The translations under genes and the position numbers were made by a program. The notes below the pieces were generated by a model that had not been told where the DNA came from, did no database searches, and saw only the letters and a program-made list of their open reading frames with translations. Source: Legionella israelensis (GTDB taxonomy: Bacteria; Pseudomonadota; Gammaproteobacteria; Legionellales; Legionellaceae). From it: a stretch of 64,000 nt of DNA. The stretch lies in assembly GCF_004571175.1 (NCBI RefSeq), contig NZ_CP038273.1:2604001-2668000 (forward strand), written 5' to 3'. Position 1 is the first letter of the stretch. Each line of letters starts with the position of its first letter. Shown here piece by piece: positions 19,041 through 27,602 of this stretch.

Positions 19041-19080
19041 ACTCCTTATTTAATAAAGAGGATTAACCCCAGCAGGGATA
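19041..19080 (-). promoter_or_regulatory. Leader hairpin before the small ORF, copy 1
   Basis: On the minus strand AACCCACAGGGGAT pairs with ATCCCTGCTGGGGTT, with one mismatch, just upstream of the small ORF. The equivalent leader at about 33788-33840 forms a similar hairpin from a different sequence, so the structure rather than the sequence is kept. Confidence 0.55.
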
Positions 19081-19195
19081 AATAATCCCCTGTGGGTTAT
19101 GTAAAACAAAGATCACCGACGTGTCGGTTGATTTGCCTGATTATTAAAGATGATATGCCTAAGCACATTCCATTGGCTTAAAGCCACAAGACGTA

Positions 19196-19302
19196 TCCAT
19201 GAAGGGTTTCCCGGCTAAACGCTCCACCATCAAATTAGGGAAAAAATGGTGTATCACAAGACCTTGCGGTTTCGTCAGGGTTTCACTGACTCTTCAGTTG
19301 TG
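19196..19302 (-). ncRNA. Hammerhead ribozyme A with downstream pseudoknot-like domain
   Basis: Minus strand. The core is CTGAAGA (19291-19297, position 7 is A, which hammerheads tolerate), stem II GTCAG/CTGAC, GAAA (19270-19273), stem III ACC/GGT, and cleavage after the C at 19260. Stem I is CACAA/TTGTG. The 3' domain (19196-19254) has a stem CACCAT/ATGGTG around a CCCTAA loop, and a downstream GGGAAA that can pair with it. It lies in the leader of the small ORF-ssb-ardA unit. Confidence 0.9.
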
Positions 19303-19310
19303 TTTCTTTG

Positions 19311-19338
19311 AGAATACCAATTGAGATATGAATATCAA
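19311..19338 (-). promoter_or_regulatory. Promoter-like site before hammerhead A
   Basis: On the minus strand TTGATA (19333-19338), 16 bp and TATTCT (19311-19316) resemble a sigma-70 promoter. The predicted start falls at or just before the ribozyme's stem I. Confidence 0.4.
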
Positions 19339-19876
19339 GGAAAATAACATATTGATATTAAATGAAATTAATGTAATTTACTATTTAAAGCTTATAAATT
19401 GAATTTTCTTTTAACTTTACCTCGAAATGCTCTGTAGGATTTGAGAAGGCTTCGAGATTTTTCTTCACTGTCATTTATTAATTTAAATGCTTCAGGATTT
19501 CCGTCTTTATGCGCAACTAAATTATACCTATCACCAACAAGCTCGCATCTGCCACACATTGAGTAAAGTTGTCCAATTTCATGAAGATTGAAGGTAAGCT
19601 CTGATAATAATTTATTTAACTTTTTGTCTAGAAATTGATTGCTTGGTAACTGTATGAATTCAACCAAAGTATCTATTCGCCAATAAGTCCCCTCAGGTAA
19701 ATATCCTTCTTGTGTCATCTTTATGATAGACTCCAACATTTTATCATTAAAAATAGAATTAAATTTCCGGTAAATTTTTAAATCATGTTTTATTTTTTTG
19801 TTTCTACAATCTTTGCATTCTTTGAATATTAATATTAAAAACCCGGATGAAATTAAAGCGATTAAAATTTCTATCA

Positions 19877-21270
19877 GGTCAAGTCCAAAAAGTGCTGTAA
19901 ATTCCCATTAATTCAGCCTATCAAGTTAGTACGTTATTTAGTCAAAGCATTCATCCCTACAACATTAGACTTTCCGGCTTCATTCTCAGCCAGCCAGTCA
20001 TTAAATTCGTCCATATTAAGATAACGCCTTGATTGCCACTGCTCGTTTTGTTCAGCTAATAAAGCGCCAATCAGCCGCCATGCAGAATCATCATTAGGAA
20101 ATATCCTTATCACTCGTTCTCGGCGCCTGATTTCCTCGTTAATTCGCTCTTGCATGTTGGTGGTGCGAAGTCGCTTCCTGTATTTCTCCGGCAACGCCAT
20201 AACTACCATGGCATCGTCAAAAGCCTCCTCAAGGCAGGTAACTGATTTTGGTGCTTTTTTCTCAAAGGCATCAATAAAATCATCGCGTCTACGCCTGGCT
20301 TCTTCCATATCAGGTGCCTGAAAAACAAGCTTTGCCTTTTCAGCAACATCTTTGCGGTGTCTGACAGAGCAGTGCCCGAGGATGTTGCGCATCAAGTGAA
20401 CTTGGCATCGTTGCCAGGTTGCACCTTGAAAGTGCTTTCTAGCCGCTTCCACAAGCCCTGCATGCTGGTCTGACACAACATACATCACGCCTTTTAGCCC
20501 ACGAGATTTTAGCCATTTAAACGCTTCATCCCATGTAGCATAGCTCTCAGTGTCACCAATGCGAAGGCCCAGTATTTCACGGTAGCCATCACTTCTGATA
20601 CCCGAGATGGTCAAGGCTGCTCGAGACACGACTCTGTCACCATCACGACACTTGATAAACATCGCATCAACCATGATAAATGGGTAGTTGTCACCATCAA
20701 ACCGACGCTCGTTGAAGGCTCTGACTCTTGCATCAAGACCAGAACACAGTTGACTGACGGTTGACTTTGAAAAACTAGCACCGCAAAGTTCTTCAGTAAT
20801 GTTATTAACTTTTCTGGTTGATACGCCATTAACAACCATTTCCATCAGAGCCAATACAAAAGCCTGCTCACTGCGTTGATAGCGCTTAAAAATATCGGTA
20901 GAAAAAGAGCCATCACGTGTCTGCGGCACTTGAAGAGTGACTGGTCCCACACGAGTGTATAGTTGTCTTGGACGGTAACCGTTACGATAGCCTATACGTT
21001 CACCTGAACGTTCATGCTTGTCTGCTCCCAGACTTTCTGACACCTGTGCCTCCAATACCTGATTCAATACACCTTCAACAAGCTTTGCGAGCCCATCCTG
21101 GCTTGATAAAAGTTCTGGAAGCAATTCCTTTCCAACTGTAATATTGTAATCCGTCATCGCTAATCTCCTTCGATAGTTATTGTTTTTCACAACTCAATAG
21201 TACCGAATTTTAGCGATGACTCCACTCCTAAAAAGTCAACCTGAATTTACAGCAGTTTACGGACATAACC
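19877..21270 (-). mobile_element. IS256-family element, copy 2 (1394 bp)
   Basis: Same length and ends as copy 1 at 5333-6726, in the opposite orientation. A 9-bp duplication, TTTCTATCA, is at 19868-19876 and 21271-21279. Two identical inverted copies could invert the 13-kb segment between them. Confidence 0.95.
19934..21157 (-). CDS. IS256-family transposase, copy 2
   Basis: 407 residues from the ATG at 21157, identical to the protein encoded at 5446-6669. The same DDE features are present (MVDAMFIKCRD, VVSDQHAGL, RCQVHLMRN). Intact. Confidence 0.95.
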   Translation of the reverse strand: MTDYNITVGKELLPELLSSQDGLAKLVEGVLNQVLEAQVSESLGADKHERSGERIGYRNGYRPRQLYTRVGPVTLQVPQTRDGSFSTDIFKRYQRSEQAFVLALMEMVVNGVSTRKVNNITEELCGASFSKSTVSQLCSGLDARVRAFNERRFDGDNYPFIMVDAMFIKCRDGDRVVSRAALTISGIRSDGYREILGLRIGDTESYATWDEAFKWLKSRGLKGVMYVVSDQHAGLVEAARKHFQGATWQRCQVHLMRNILGHCSVRHRKDVAEKAKLVFQAPDMEEARRRRDDFIDAFEKKAPKSVTCLEEAFDDAMVVMALPEKYRKRLRTTNMQERINEEIRRRERVIRIFPNDDSAWRLIGALLAEQNEQWQSRRYLNMDEFNDWLAENEAGKSNVVGMNALTK

Positions 21271-21483
21271 TTTCTATCATATATTTCCTTATATAAAACC
21301 ATAAATAAAATACACGGCTTTATTTACATAACCATAATGATATATCTTATATTTTAGCACTCAAGGTAAATTTTAAGTGTTGCAGAACATAAGATTTATT
21401 GTGGTTATCACTTATGCACAGTAGACAAATAATCATCATTAATTTCATTGAATTGGTCAGAAATTACAGCACATAATATTCTA

Positions 21484-22383
21484 CTATCCACAATAAATTC
21501 GAGTTATAACCCTACGGGAATGCCCCATTTCCCGGGAAAGTATATTTCTAACCTTGCAATCAATTTCTTGTTCTTTTGCTGTCATATCTCGATAGGGTTT
21601 TCCTCCTTCCAAAGGACAACACATACCTTTGCTTTGAGGATCATATATTTTAGACAATTCAAAATATCGCCTTTGCGCATACGCATGGCGTAGTCCATGG
21701 CATTTGCTTAAGCCCATCTGTTCGGTCTGAGTCTGATAGCATCGAAGGTGCTGTTTATATGTTCGTTCTTTGGGAATTAAAGAATAACCGGGAGATACCT
21801 GATGCGAAGCCCGTTGCAACCACTGGTGTTGTTGTTCATTACTAATTTCCAGTGTTCGGCCAATACCGCCTTTTGTCCAGCTTGGTTTGATTTTAAGGCA
21901 GTTACCCTGCCATGCTTCACTGATGATGATTTTCATCGATTCTTCCCGGCGTAGACCGAATAATTCTTGTGCCTCAAGGGATAAGCGGATCATGGGGTCA
22001 GTGCATTTCGAGGTATCAAGGTTATGAATTGCTTTGTTGTGGGTGGGGGTATAATTTCTTCGTGTGATCTGGTAATCATCATTGCTGGGCTTAACCAGCG
22101 TTAGTTTGTCTAATAAAATTGCCAGTTTTCGCAGTTTGGACATGTAGTTTTTGATTGTGGCCGGGTTTTTGTCCTGTTGTTTCCAATGCTCAACCAATAC
22201 ATGTACATGCTTAGGCTTTAATCCTTTGATATGGCCAACTTTATATCCAAGCTCGTGAAGATCCTTAACACAACGGTTGAGCATATGGCGCATGTCGGCG
22301 AGGCTTGCATGGGAGTAACCTTTGATTTGTTTCAATCCTTCATTAATTGAAAATTGTGCACTGCGTAGTTTTGATTTACTCAT
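21484..22383 (-). CDS. Tyrosine recombinase, catalytic partner of pair 1
   Basis: 299 residues from the ATG at 22383; the longer upstream start is unlikely because the paralogue at 37260 starts at the same place. All catalytic elements of a tyrosine recombinase can be read: Arg I in LFGLRREESMK, Lys in WTKGGIGRT, HxxR in CHGLRHAYAQ, His in EMGHSRR, and the nucleophile in TRIYCG at the very end. The N-terminal part is a SAM-like core-binding domain (MLNRCVKDLHELGYK, NPATIKNYMSKLR). Its start overlaps the stop of the upstream partner by 8 bp. Confidence 0.88.
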   Translation of the reverse strand: MSKSKLRSAQFSINEGLKQIKGYSHASLADMRHMLNRCVKDLHELGYKVGHIKGLKPKHVHVLVEHWKQQDKNPATIKNYMSKLRKLAILLDKLTLVKPSNDDYQITRRNYTPTHNKAIHNLDTSKCTDPMIRLSLEAQELFGLRREESMKIIISEAWQGNCLKIKPSWTKGGIGRTLEISNEQQHQWLQRASHQVSPGYSLIPKERTYKQHLRCYQTQTEQMGLSKCHGLRHAYAQRRYFELSKIYDPQSKGMCCPLEGGKPYRDMTAKEQEIDCKVRNILSREMGHSRRVITRIYCG

Positions 22384-23179
22384 TGAGATATAGCCATAAC
22401 GTGTTGCGTGATTTAATCCCCATTTCATCCCGTATCAACCAGCAGGTTTGATAATTACCTAATAAGGGACACAGGGTTTGATACAAGTGTCTGGCATAGA
22501 GGTAGCGCCATGATTTATTGGTTGGTAGGTGGTGGGTGGTTAATTCGTTGCGCCACGCCGTTCTGATATTGTCATAGCTGTTTGTTTCTCTCATGCTTTG
22601 GTTATTTGTCAATTGGCATAACTCGGCCACAATCGTTTTTTGTACAGTATTTCTAATCGGAATCATGCGATCTTTTGAATTAAAAGCGATTTCCCGGGTA
22701 ATCCAAAGCCCATGATCTTTGATATGAATGTCTGGCTGTAAATGAAGAGCTTCGGAAAAAGTTAATCCAAATTGCGTTTGCAACGCCATGATCAATCGAG
22801 GTATGGGCGAACCCATCCATTCCCAGATATTAGGATAGATATTGATTTGTCTTTTACGTGTTTTCAAGCGCACCAATTGCAGGCTTTGGTTATCGATATC
22901 AGCAATTAGCCTGCCAATATTCATCAGATATTTTCTAATGGTGGTCATATAGCGCATGATAGTGGCTGGATTAATGCCGCGTTTTCGCCAGTGCTGAACC
23001 AGTTGTTCAATGTGGTGCTTTTCCAATGCCTGCCATGACACAGGAACATGGCCAATCGCAAATAGATCATCAATCATTTTGTGAATGACAAAAGCACGAT
23101 GTTTTTTATCCTTGAAGCTGCCCCGATGATCCATTTGTAAATATCGGTTAGCGGTCTGTCTTAAAGAATATTTTCTCAT
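22376..23179 (-). CDS. Tyrosine recombinase-like protein, degenerate partner of pair 1
   Basis: 267 residues, with the same two-domain layout as its neighbour (NPATIMRYMTTIRKYL core-binding segment). The Arg I box reads QFGLTFSEALHL, so the arginine is replaced. The HxxR box reads RYLYARHLY and the GH box reads MGIKSR. A tyrosine remains near the end (WLYLNE). The same losses occur in the paralogue at 37250-38065, so this looks like a retained non-catalytic subunit rather than decay. A second ATG one codon upstream is possible. Confidence 0.8.
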   Translation of the reverse strand: MRKYSLRQTANRYLQMDHRGSFKDKKHRAFVIHKMIDDLFAIGHVPVSWQALEKHHIEQLVQHWRKRGINPATIMRYMTTIRKYLMNIGRLIADIDNQSLQLVRLKTRKRQINIYPNIWEWMGSPIPRLIMALQTQFGLTFSEALHLQPDIHIKDHGLWITREIAFNSKDRMIPIRNTVQKTIVAELCQLTNNQSMRETNSYDNIRTAWRNELTTHHLPTNKSWRYLYARHLYQTLCPLLGNYQTCWLIRDEMGIKSRNTLWLYLNE

Positions 23180-23215
23180 CATCCGATCCGAATTTGGTCA
23201 TGTCGCAAGCCGGTA

Positions 23216-23304
23216 TTTGCCCTGTCTTTGGTTTAGTGTTGGTCGAGCGGCTCACTCAAAGGCGATACCTGGCTTGTGCCATAAAGCTCGATACAGGGGG
23301 CAAA
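23216..23304 (-). promoter_or_regulatory. 89-nt conserved structured leader element, copy 1
   Basis: Closed by TTTGCCC/GGGCAAA. It contains CGAGC/GCTCG and GGC/GCC hairpins. The copy at 38084-38172 has the same length and differs at only four positions, two of which change GATA to GAAA in likely loops. The element ends 37 bp before the recombinase start on the minus strand. It is probably a cis-acting RNA or a recombinase-binding site. Confidence 0.75.
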
Positions 23305-23480
23305 TCAATCGTTCAATGGCTCACAATTCATTTGGTTACAACGGTTTTTATGGTTTTGTCCTCCTTAAATTTATTGATAAATGAATACGACAAAGCAACG
23401 GCCTGTCACAAGTCCGTGGTCAAAATGAAAGTAGTTGACTGCAAATGCTAAGAAACATTTGTTCTACCGGTTGGTAGAAA
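23305..23480 (-). other. Leader segment between the 89-nt element and hammerhead B
   Basis: No credible ORF. On the minus strand a Shine-Dalgarno-like AAGGAGGA (23360-23367) occurs, and a comparable AAGGAGGATAA is found at 38205-38215 in the second module, yet neither is followed by a real coding frame. A hairpin TTCTACC/GGTAGAA lies at 23462-23479. Confidence 0.45.
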
Positions 23481-23481
23481 A

Positions 23482-23594
23482 TCCATGAAGGGTTTCCCGA
23501 CTGTACGTCCAGCCACAGGGTTAGGGAATGAAGTGGCTTTGCATAAGACGTCAGATGACGTTTCGCCGGAATTCCACCAGCTCGTCAGTTATGC
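23482..23594 (-). ncRNA. Hammerhead ribozyme B with downstream pseudoknot-like domain
   Basis: Minus strand. The core is CTGACGA (23582-23588), stem II GCTGG/CCGGC, GAAA (23561-23564), stem III ACGTCA/TGACGT with a short loop, cleavage after the C at 23547, and stem I GCATAA/TTATGC. Its stems differ in sequence from the other copies while pairing is kept. The 3' domain has AGCCAC/GTGGCT around CCCTAA, then GTCGGGAAACCC. It heads the recombinase pair 1 transcript. Confidence 0.93.
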
Positions 23595-23616
23595 TTCATT
23601 TAAAAAATTATCAAAG

Positions 23617-23761
23617 TGGTGCTTGCTGTGCAAGGGTTTAAAGGCAGTAATTTGTCCTATCGCATGAGGCGCGCTAGGACAAAGGCGTTTAATGTGTTGA
23701 TTTTACTGCGTAAAATCAACGGTGTTGTTCTGCGTCACTGCACATGAATGCAGTGACGCAG
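23617..23761. repeat. Hairpin array upstream of hammerhead B
   Basis: Three hairpins. TTTGTCCTA/TAGGACAAA is at 23651-23683. TTGATTTTAC/GTAAAATCAA is at 23697-23719. CTGCGTCACTGCA/TGCAGTGACGCAG is at 23730-23761. The same array recurs at 38440-38603, where the first stem is a different but still paired sequence. They could be folded-strand recombination sites or part of an RNA. Confidence 0.7.
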
Positions 23762-24368
23762 AAGGTCGTCCTTTTATAATTTGATACCTACTCTGGCTGA
23801 TGTCCCTAAACCTTGATGCGCTGCGCTTATCAAGGCTACGCTTGCTAAGGGCTCAAAATAGGTGGATTTTGACCTTAACTATCTTTATTTAATATGAAAA
23901 ATTTGTTTTAACCATGGTAAAACTACAACTATAATAGTTGAGAGAAAATAAATATATATTTAATTTATCGCACCAATATTCAGAAATGGCAGCTGAATTG
24001 TAATATCGATTTATATTTTTTTTGAGAGATAATTAGTAATCATATCATCGGCGTCAACTAACATATCCTTATTCATTCTCTTTCTAGTCACCCAATACAA
24101 AGTATCAAATATAGGGCTAGATGAAGAGCGAAGAAATGCCACACTATATTCATATAGTGTTTTCATTAAATTACTTCCATACCATTTTAGCTTAAGTGAA
24201 ATTAAATGATTTATCATAAGGTTGGAATCTATTTAAATTGTGCTTTAAAACCAGCATGAGAACAATTGGTCATATTTTAAAAAATTATAAAAGCCAAACT
24301 TCTATGCCTATAATACTATATGCTTATGACTAAGTCACAACTTCCACTTATTTGAAACCCACTTCATT
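23762..24368. other. AT-rich spacer, largely without recognisable content
   Basis: One reading frame, 24011-24217 on the minus strand (68 residues), has no recognisable motif and no clear ribosome site; I do not call it a gene. Nothing else is evident. Confidence 0.5.
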
Positions 24369-25537
24369 TTGGGAGTAATTGCTAAATTATTAAGCCCCAG
24401 TTCGGGTCTAAAGGGATTTGCTTTAAGAATTACCTCAAGTGGCGTGAAAAGCTTCATCGTTGAAACCAGAATTAGTGGCAAGGTCAAAAGGGTGACTTTA
24501 GGTAAATATGGTAACTTGACGGTTGAAGAGGCCAGAAAGCAAGCCAAAGCCCTATTGGGTAGTGTCGCTAGAGGCGATGATCCTATTGCAGAGATGAAAA
24601 CCAAAAAAGTTCATGCCATGACCTTGCAGCAGGTGTTGAATGATTACCTCAAGGCAAGAAAAGATTTAAAGCCACCTTAACCGATTATCAATGTGTGCTC
24701 CATGAAGTGGTACCAGATTGGCTTGATAAGCCGCTGGTGAATATTACCCGAGAGATGATTGCCAAACGGCATACCAAGCATGGCCAGACCAATAGTAAAG
24801 CACGTGCCAATAATGCCATGCGGGTATTAAGAGCTATTTTTAATTATGCCATGTATGAATATCAAGATGGCAATGGTCATCCAATTATCACCATTAATCC
24901 AGTTAAATACCTACCACATACCAGAGCATGGTATCGAGTAGATAGAAAGCAAACCGTCATTAAACCGCATCAAATAGCTGCTTGGTATAAAGCGGTGATC
25001 ATGTTGGTGGAAGTAGATAACTACAGAAATGCACTCTTGTGGCACGATTATTTCTTATTGCTCCTTTTCACCGGTATGAGAAAAATGGAAGCAGCATCCC
25101 TAAAATGGACTGACATTGATCTCAAATCTAAAATTATCACCCTACAAGATACAAAAAACCATGAAATCCATACGTTGCCTATGTCTGATTTTGTATTTGA
25201 CCTAATGGAGCGAAGAAGCAGAAACAAAACCAGTGAGTATGTATTCCCAGCTGAAAGCAAAACCGGTTATATCTATGAACCTAAAAAAGCTGTGAACAGG
25301 GTAGTGGAATTATCAGGAGTACCGTTTACTTTACATGATCTGAGAAGAACCTTTGCCACCATTGCAGATAGCCTTGACTTACCAGCCTATGCTTTAAAAC
25401 CTTTGCTCAATCATAAAATGAATAATGATGTAACAGCAGGGTATATCATGAAGGACGTTGAACGCTTACGCAAGCCGATGCAGCAGGCGGCTAATTTTTT
25501 ACTAGAAAATATGATGGAGGCCGCTGATTTCAGTTAA
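24369..25537 (+). pseudogene. int: P4-type (DUF4102) tyrosine integrase, frameshifted and 5' truncated
   Basis: Part one (24369-24680) has the arm-binding domain (GLKGFALRITSSGVKSF, LGKYGNLTVEEARKQAK). It runs into a stop at LKPP. Part two (24695-25537) continues with the core and catalytic domains: LFTGMRKMEAASLKW, TLHDLRRTFATI, LNHKMNNDVTAGYI. One missing base near 24676 explains the break: the other frame reads TLTDYQCVLHEV. The first 20-30 residues are also absent. Such integrases usually insert at tRNA 3' ends, so this is a candidate for the one that built the island. Confidence 0.85.
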
Positions 25538-26473
25538 TCAAAAAATATTTAATCGCTCGCATCTTTTATCTAACAATTGGAGATATCTTTCCTGCATATG
25601 TTGAGATAAAAAACTTGAACCAATCAGTTCTTGCCATTGAGGTATTACTTGATGAAAATCTTGTAGGATCCCATCGATAACGTTCTGGTTTAATTCTAAT
25701 TTTTCAATGGCAAAATATATAAGAAAATCACGCTGTGTTAAATTATTTTTTTTCCCTTTGAGGGGCAAAGCCATTTCTTCTTTTGTGTTTTTTTGAGCGA
25801 TAGTTGAGTTAAGTAAATCATATGCTGGTGATATGGAAATTTTTTTATCCTTAGTAATTAAGGAAAAATTTTTTAAATGCATGTCTTCATTGCCGACCAG
25901 GAAGTTAAACAATGTCAACTTAAATAATTTAACGAACTCAATTTTTGGAAATGTACAAAACTGTTCTATGACTGCAATCACTTTTTCCATAGAACTTTTA
26001 TATTTTGTGTGACGATCTTCACCTGATAGCTGTGCAAAATCTTCTAAAGCTAGCTTTTTATTATGGCCTATTCGATCAAACCGTTTAATGAAGTAGGTCA
26101 TACTGTTATCTTTAGAATAAACTAAACCATGAACCGGTACTTCAAGACCAATGGTTTTTGCAAGGGACATAGTAATGGCTTCATTTTCGGGTAATTCTGG
26201 ATAAATATCACTTTGTGGTTTTAAAATATAATGACCATTTTGATCAACGATTTCAAAATACCCATCTTTAACCTTTAGTTTTGCGCTTAGTTTCTTTTGA
26301 ACACCTTGAATAGACATCTTCCCTACACGAGCAATTGCTTCCTGCCGCTGCTCATCAGCACTTAAGTTTAATGGACTAAGGCTTTTTAATTTAGGGGAAA
26401 GCAAATGCAATCCACGTTGCGAATAGTGTTCTCGGTCACCAATCCTTTCATACGTAATGGGGCAGCGTTTCAT
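25538..26473 (-). CDS. hipT: HipT-like serine/threonine kinase toxin of a HipBST system
   Basis: 311 residues, corresponding to the HipA core without its N-terminal subdomain. Visible elements are the Gly-rich loop (KMSIQGVQKKLSAK), the HipA catalytic loop (GNEDMHLKNFS) and the metal-binding segment (ISPAYDLLN). In studied systems HipT phosphorylates an aminoacyl-tRNA synthetase and stops growth. The start overlaps hipS by 4 bp. In the three-gene order the middle HipS protein acts as antitoxin. Confidence 0.88.
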   Translation of the reverse strand: MKRCPITYERIGDREHYSQRGLHLLSPKLKSLSPLNLSADEQRQEAIARVGKMSIQGVQKKLSAKLKVKDGYFEIVDQNGHYILKPQSDIYPELPENEAITMSLAKTIGLEVPVHGLVYSKDNSMTYFIKRFDRIGHNKKLALEDFAQLSGEDRHTKYKSSMEKVIAVIEQFCTFPKIEFVKLFKLTLFNFLVGNEDMHLKNFSLITKDKKISISPAYDLLNSTIAQKNTKEEMALPLKGKKNNLTQRDFLIYFAIEKLELNQNVIDGILQDFHQVIPQWQELIGSSFLSQHMQERYLQLLDKRCERLNIF

Positions 26474-26778
26474 CTTAGTTCCTCAATAGTAACTGCTCCT
26501 ACGACATCTTGGCCAACAATTATCAATTGGCCAAAATAGTCATTTTTATCTATCTTATATTTGCGTAATAGTGCTTCAAGCATAATGCCTTCTGGAAGTA
26601 AGCCTTCAAAAAAGGGGGGGAACTCAGCAAAATCATAGACCTTTTTTGTTAAAGGCATTGTGAGAGAAATAGGTGCACCGTGATAATCATCAAAGTAGGT
26701 AAATTGATATTTTCCACCTTGTAATTCTTCTAATATTCCAGCCTTAACACCACTCACTGATACATATGCTTTTCTCAT
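26470..26778 (-). CDS. hipS: HipS-like antitoxin (HipA N-subdomain 1)
   Basis: 102 residues, homologous to the N-terminal subdomain of HipA (GILEELQGGKYQFTYFDDY, FFEGLLPEGIMLEALLRKYKI). In tripartite systems this split-off piece inhibits the kinase. It overlaps hipT downstream and hipB upstream by 4 bp each, so the three genes form one translation unit. Confidence 0.87.
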   Translation of the reverse strand: MRKAYVSVSGVKAGILEELQGGKYQFTYFDDYHGAPISLTMPLTKKVYDFAEFPPFFEGLLPEGIMLEALLRKYKIDKNDYFGQLIIVGQDVVGAVTIEELR

Positions 26779-27002
26779 GAATTATTATCCGTTGTTTGAG
26801 GAAAGGGCGTTTCAAATTTCATTTGGATATTTAAAACATCTAACACTTTTAGCAATGTGTTTAACCGCACGGACTCTTTCCCTTTTTCAATATCGTATAT
26901 AACAGTTTTACCAACACCAGCTAATCTAGCTAATTCCTGTTGCGATAAGCCGCTTTGTTTTCGGTGATAATGAACTATATTAGCAATATTTTGTTTGGGC
27001 AT
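26775..27002 (-). CDS. hipB: HipB-like XRE repressor
   Basis: 75 residues with an XRE-type HTH (SGLSQQELARLAGVGKTVIYDIEKGK) followed by a short dimer strand (IQMKFETPF). It is the first gene of the operon and the likely binder of the three palindromes upstream. Confidence 0.9.
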   Translation of the reverse strand: MPKQNIANIVHYHRKQSGLSQQELARLAGVGKTVIYDIEKGKESVRLNTLLKVLDVLNIQMKFETPFPQTTDNNS

Positions 27003-27025
27003 AGAATACCATAAATGAATGTATA

Positions 27026-27184
27026 TTACTGTTATAGCAGTAAAAACGGTAAAGATACAGTCTTTATTTTTCTTTTTCGTATAAATATACCGATAATTAC
27101 TGTTATAGCGGCAAAAAAGACAGTTTTTTTTGGATCTTGCATATAAATTGTTTTAAATTTCACAATTTACTGTTATCGCGGTAA
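27026..27184 (-). promoter_or_regulatory. Three HipB operator palindromes
   Basis: The 18-bp sites TTACTGTTATAGCAGTAA (27026-27043), TTACTGTTATAGCGGCAA (27097-27114) and TTACTGTTATCGCGGTAA (27167-27184) share TTACTG-TTAT-G half-sites and are spaced 70-71 bp apart, close to seven helical turns. They lie directly upstream of hipB. HipB binding is inferred from position and symmetry. Confidence 0.8.
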
Positions 27185-27335
27185 TTTTGAACGCCTACAC
27201 TATAGATGGATAAAATAAATAAGAAGGTGTTGGCGGTTTCATAACCCACACATATCAAGGGGACATATTGGAGAGCTCGATCAGAGACCAAAAAGTTTTA
27301 TTGCTCTTAATAATCCTGGTGTATATTGTACTTTG
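27185..27335. other. Spacer between hip operators and hammerhead C
   Basis: AT-rich; no gene called. A TTG-started 24-codon hydrophobic frame at 27268-27342 is noted under rejected items. Confidence 0.4.
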
Positions 27336-27469
27336 TCCGTGAAAATCTTGTTTTCCATACAAGATGTTTTTCCCGACTTAACGCTCAGCCACAGGATTAG
27401 GGAAAGAAGGTGGCTTTATAGTAAGACCTCAGAAGGTTTCGCCAGGCTTTCACTGGCTCATCAGTTACT
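27336..27469 (-). ncRNA. Hammerhead ribozyme C with downstream domain
   Basis: Minus strand. The core is CTGATGA (27458-27464), stem II GCCAG/CTGGC, GAAA (27437-27440), stem III ACCT/AGGT, cleavage after the C at 27425, stem I AGTAA/TTACT. The 3' domain has AGCCAC/GTGGCT around CCCTAA, and an extra CTTGT/ACAAG hairpin absent from copies A, B and E but shared with D. The next downstream gene on this strand is hipB, about 330 bp away, beyond its operators. Confidence 0.93.
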
Positions 27470-27500
27470 TTCTTTAACAGTTTATCAATGCCCGAATAAA

Positions 27501-27531
27501 ATTCAACAGGTTGTTCTAATTGATATCAATT
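27501..27531 (-). promoter_or_regulatory. Promoter with palindrome before hammerhead C
   Basis: Minus strand: TTGATA (27524-27529), 17-bp spacer, TTGAAT (27501-27506). The perfect palindrome AATTGATATCAATT (27518-27531) overlaps the -35 box, suggesting an operator. The copy before hammerhead D is almost the same. Confidence 0.55.
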
Positions 27532-27602
27532 GTTATTGATTGTTACTGTTATTGTCTTGCCGACATTCAGAGGTTTTTTATGTTGAGTAAGAAACGCCAT
27601 CG

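Larger units (their letters stand above)
19392..21280 (-). pseudogene. Membrane protein gene, start codon split off by IS256
   Basis: The body reads on the minus strand from the IS256 end (19876) to 19392. The missing start, ATGATAGAAA with ribosome site AAGGAA, lies on the far side of the insertion at 21271-21280. Removing the element and one 9-bp duplication gives a 160-residue protein beginning MIEILIALISSGFLILIF, one membrane helix followed by a cytoplasmic domain. Family not recognised. The remaining ATG at 19739 would give a 115-residue soluble fragment. Confidence 0.75.

Noticed and set aside
23194-23667. Plus-strand frames of 60-85 codons in the recombinase leader
   Set aside because: They run across the 89-nt element and hammerhead B in the antisense direction, and the matching region at 38.1-38.4 kb does not keep the frames.
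24011-24217. 68-codon minus-strand ORF
   Set aside because: No motif, no clear ribosome site, in very AT-rich DNA where such frames arise by chance.
27268-27342. TTG-started 24-codon hydrophobic frame with a possible ribosome site
   Set aside because: Too short, an unusual start, and it ends inside the hammerhead C domain. No second copy in the window.
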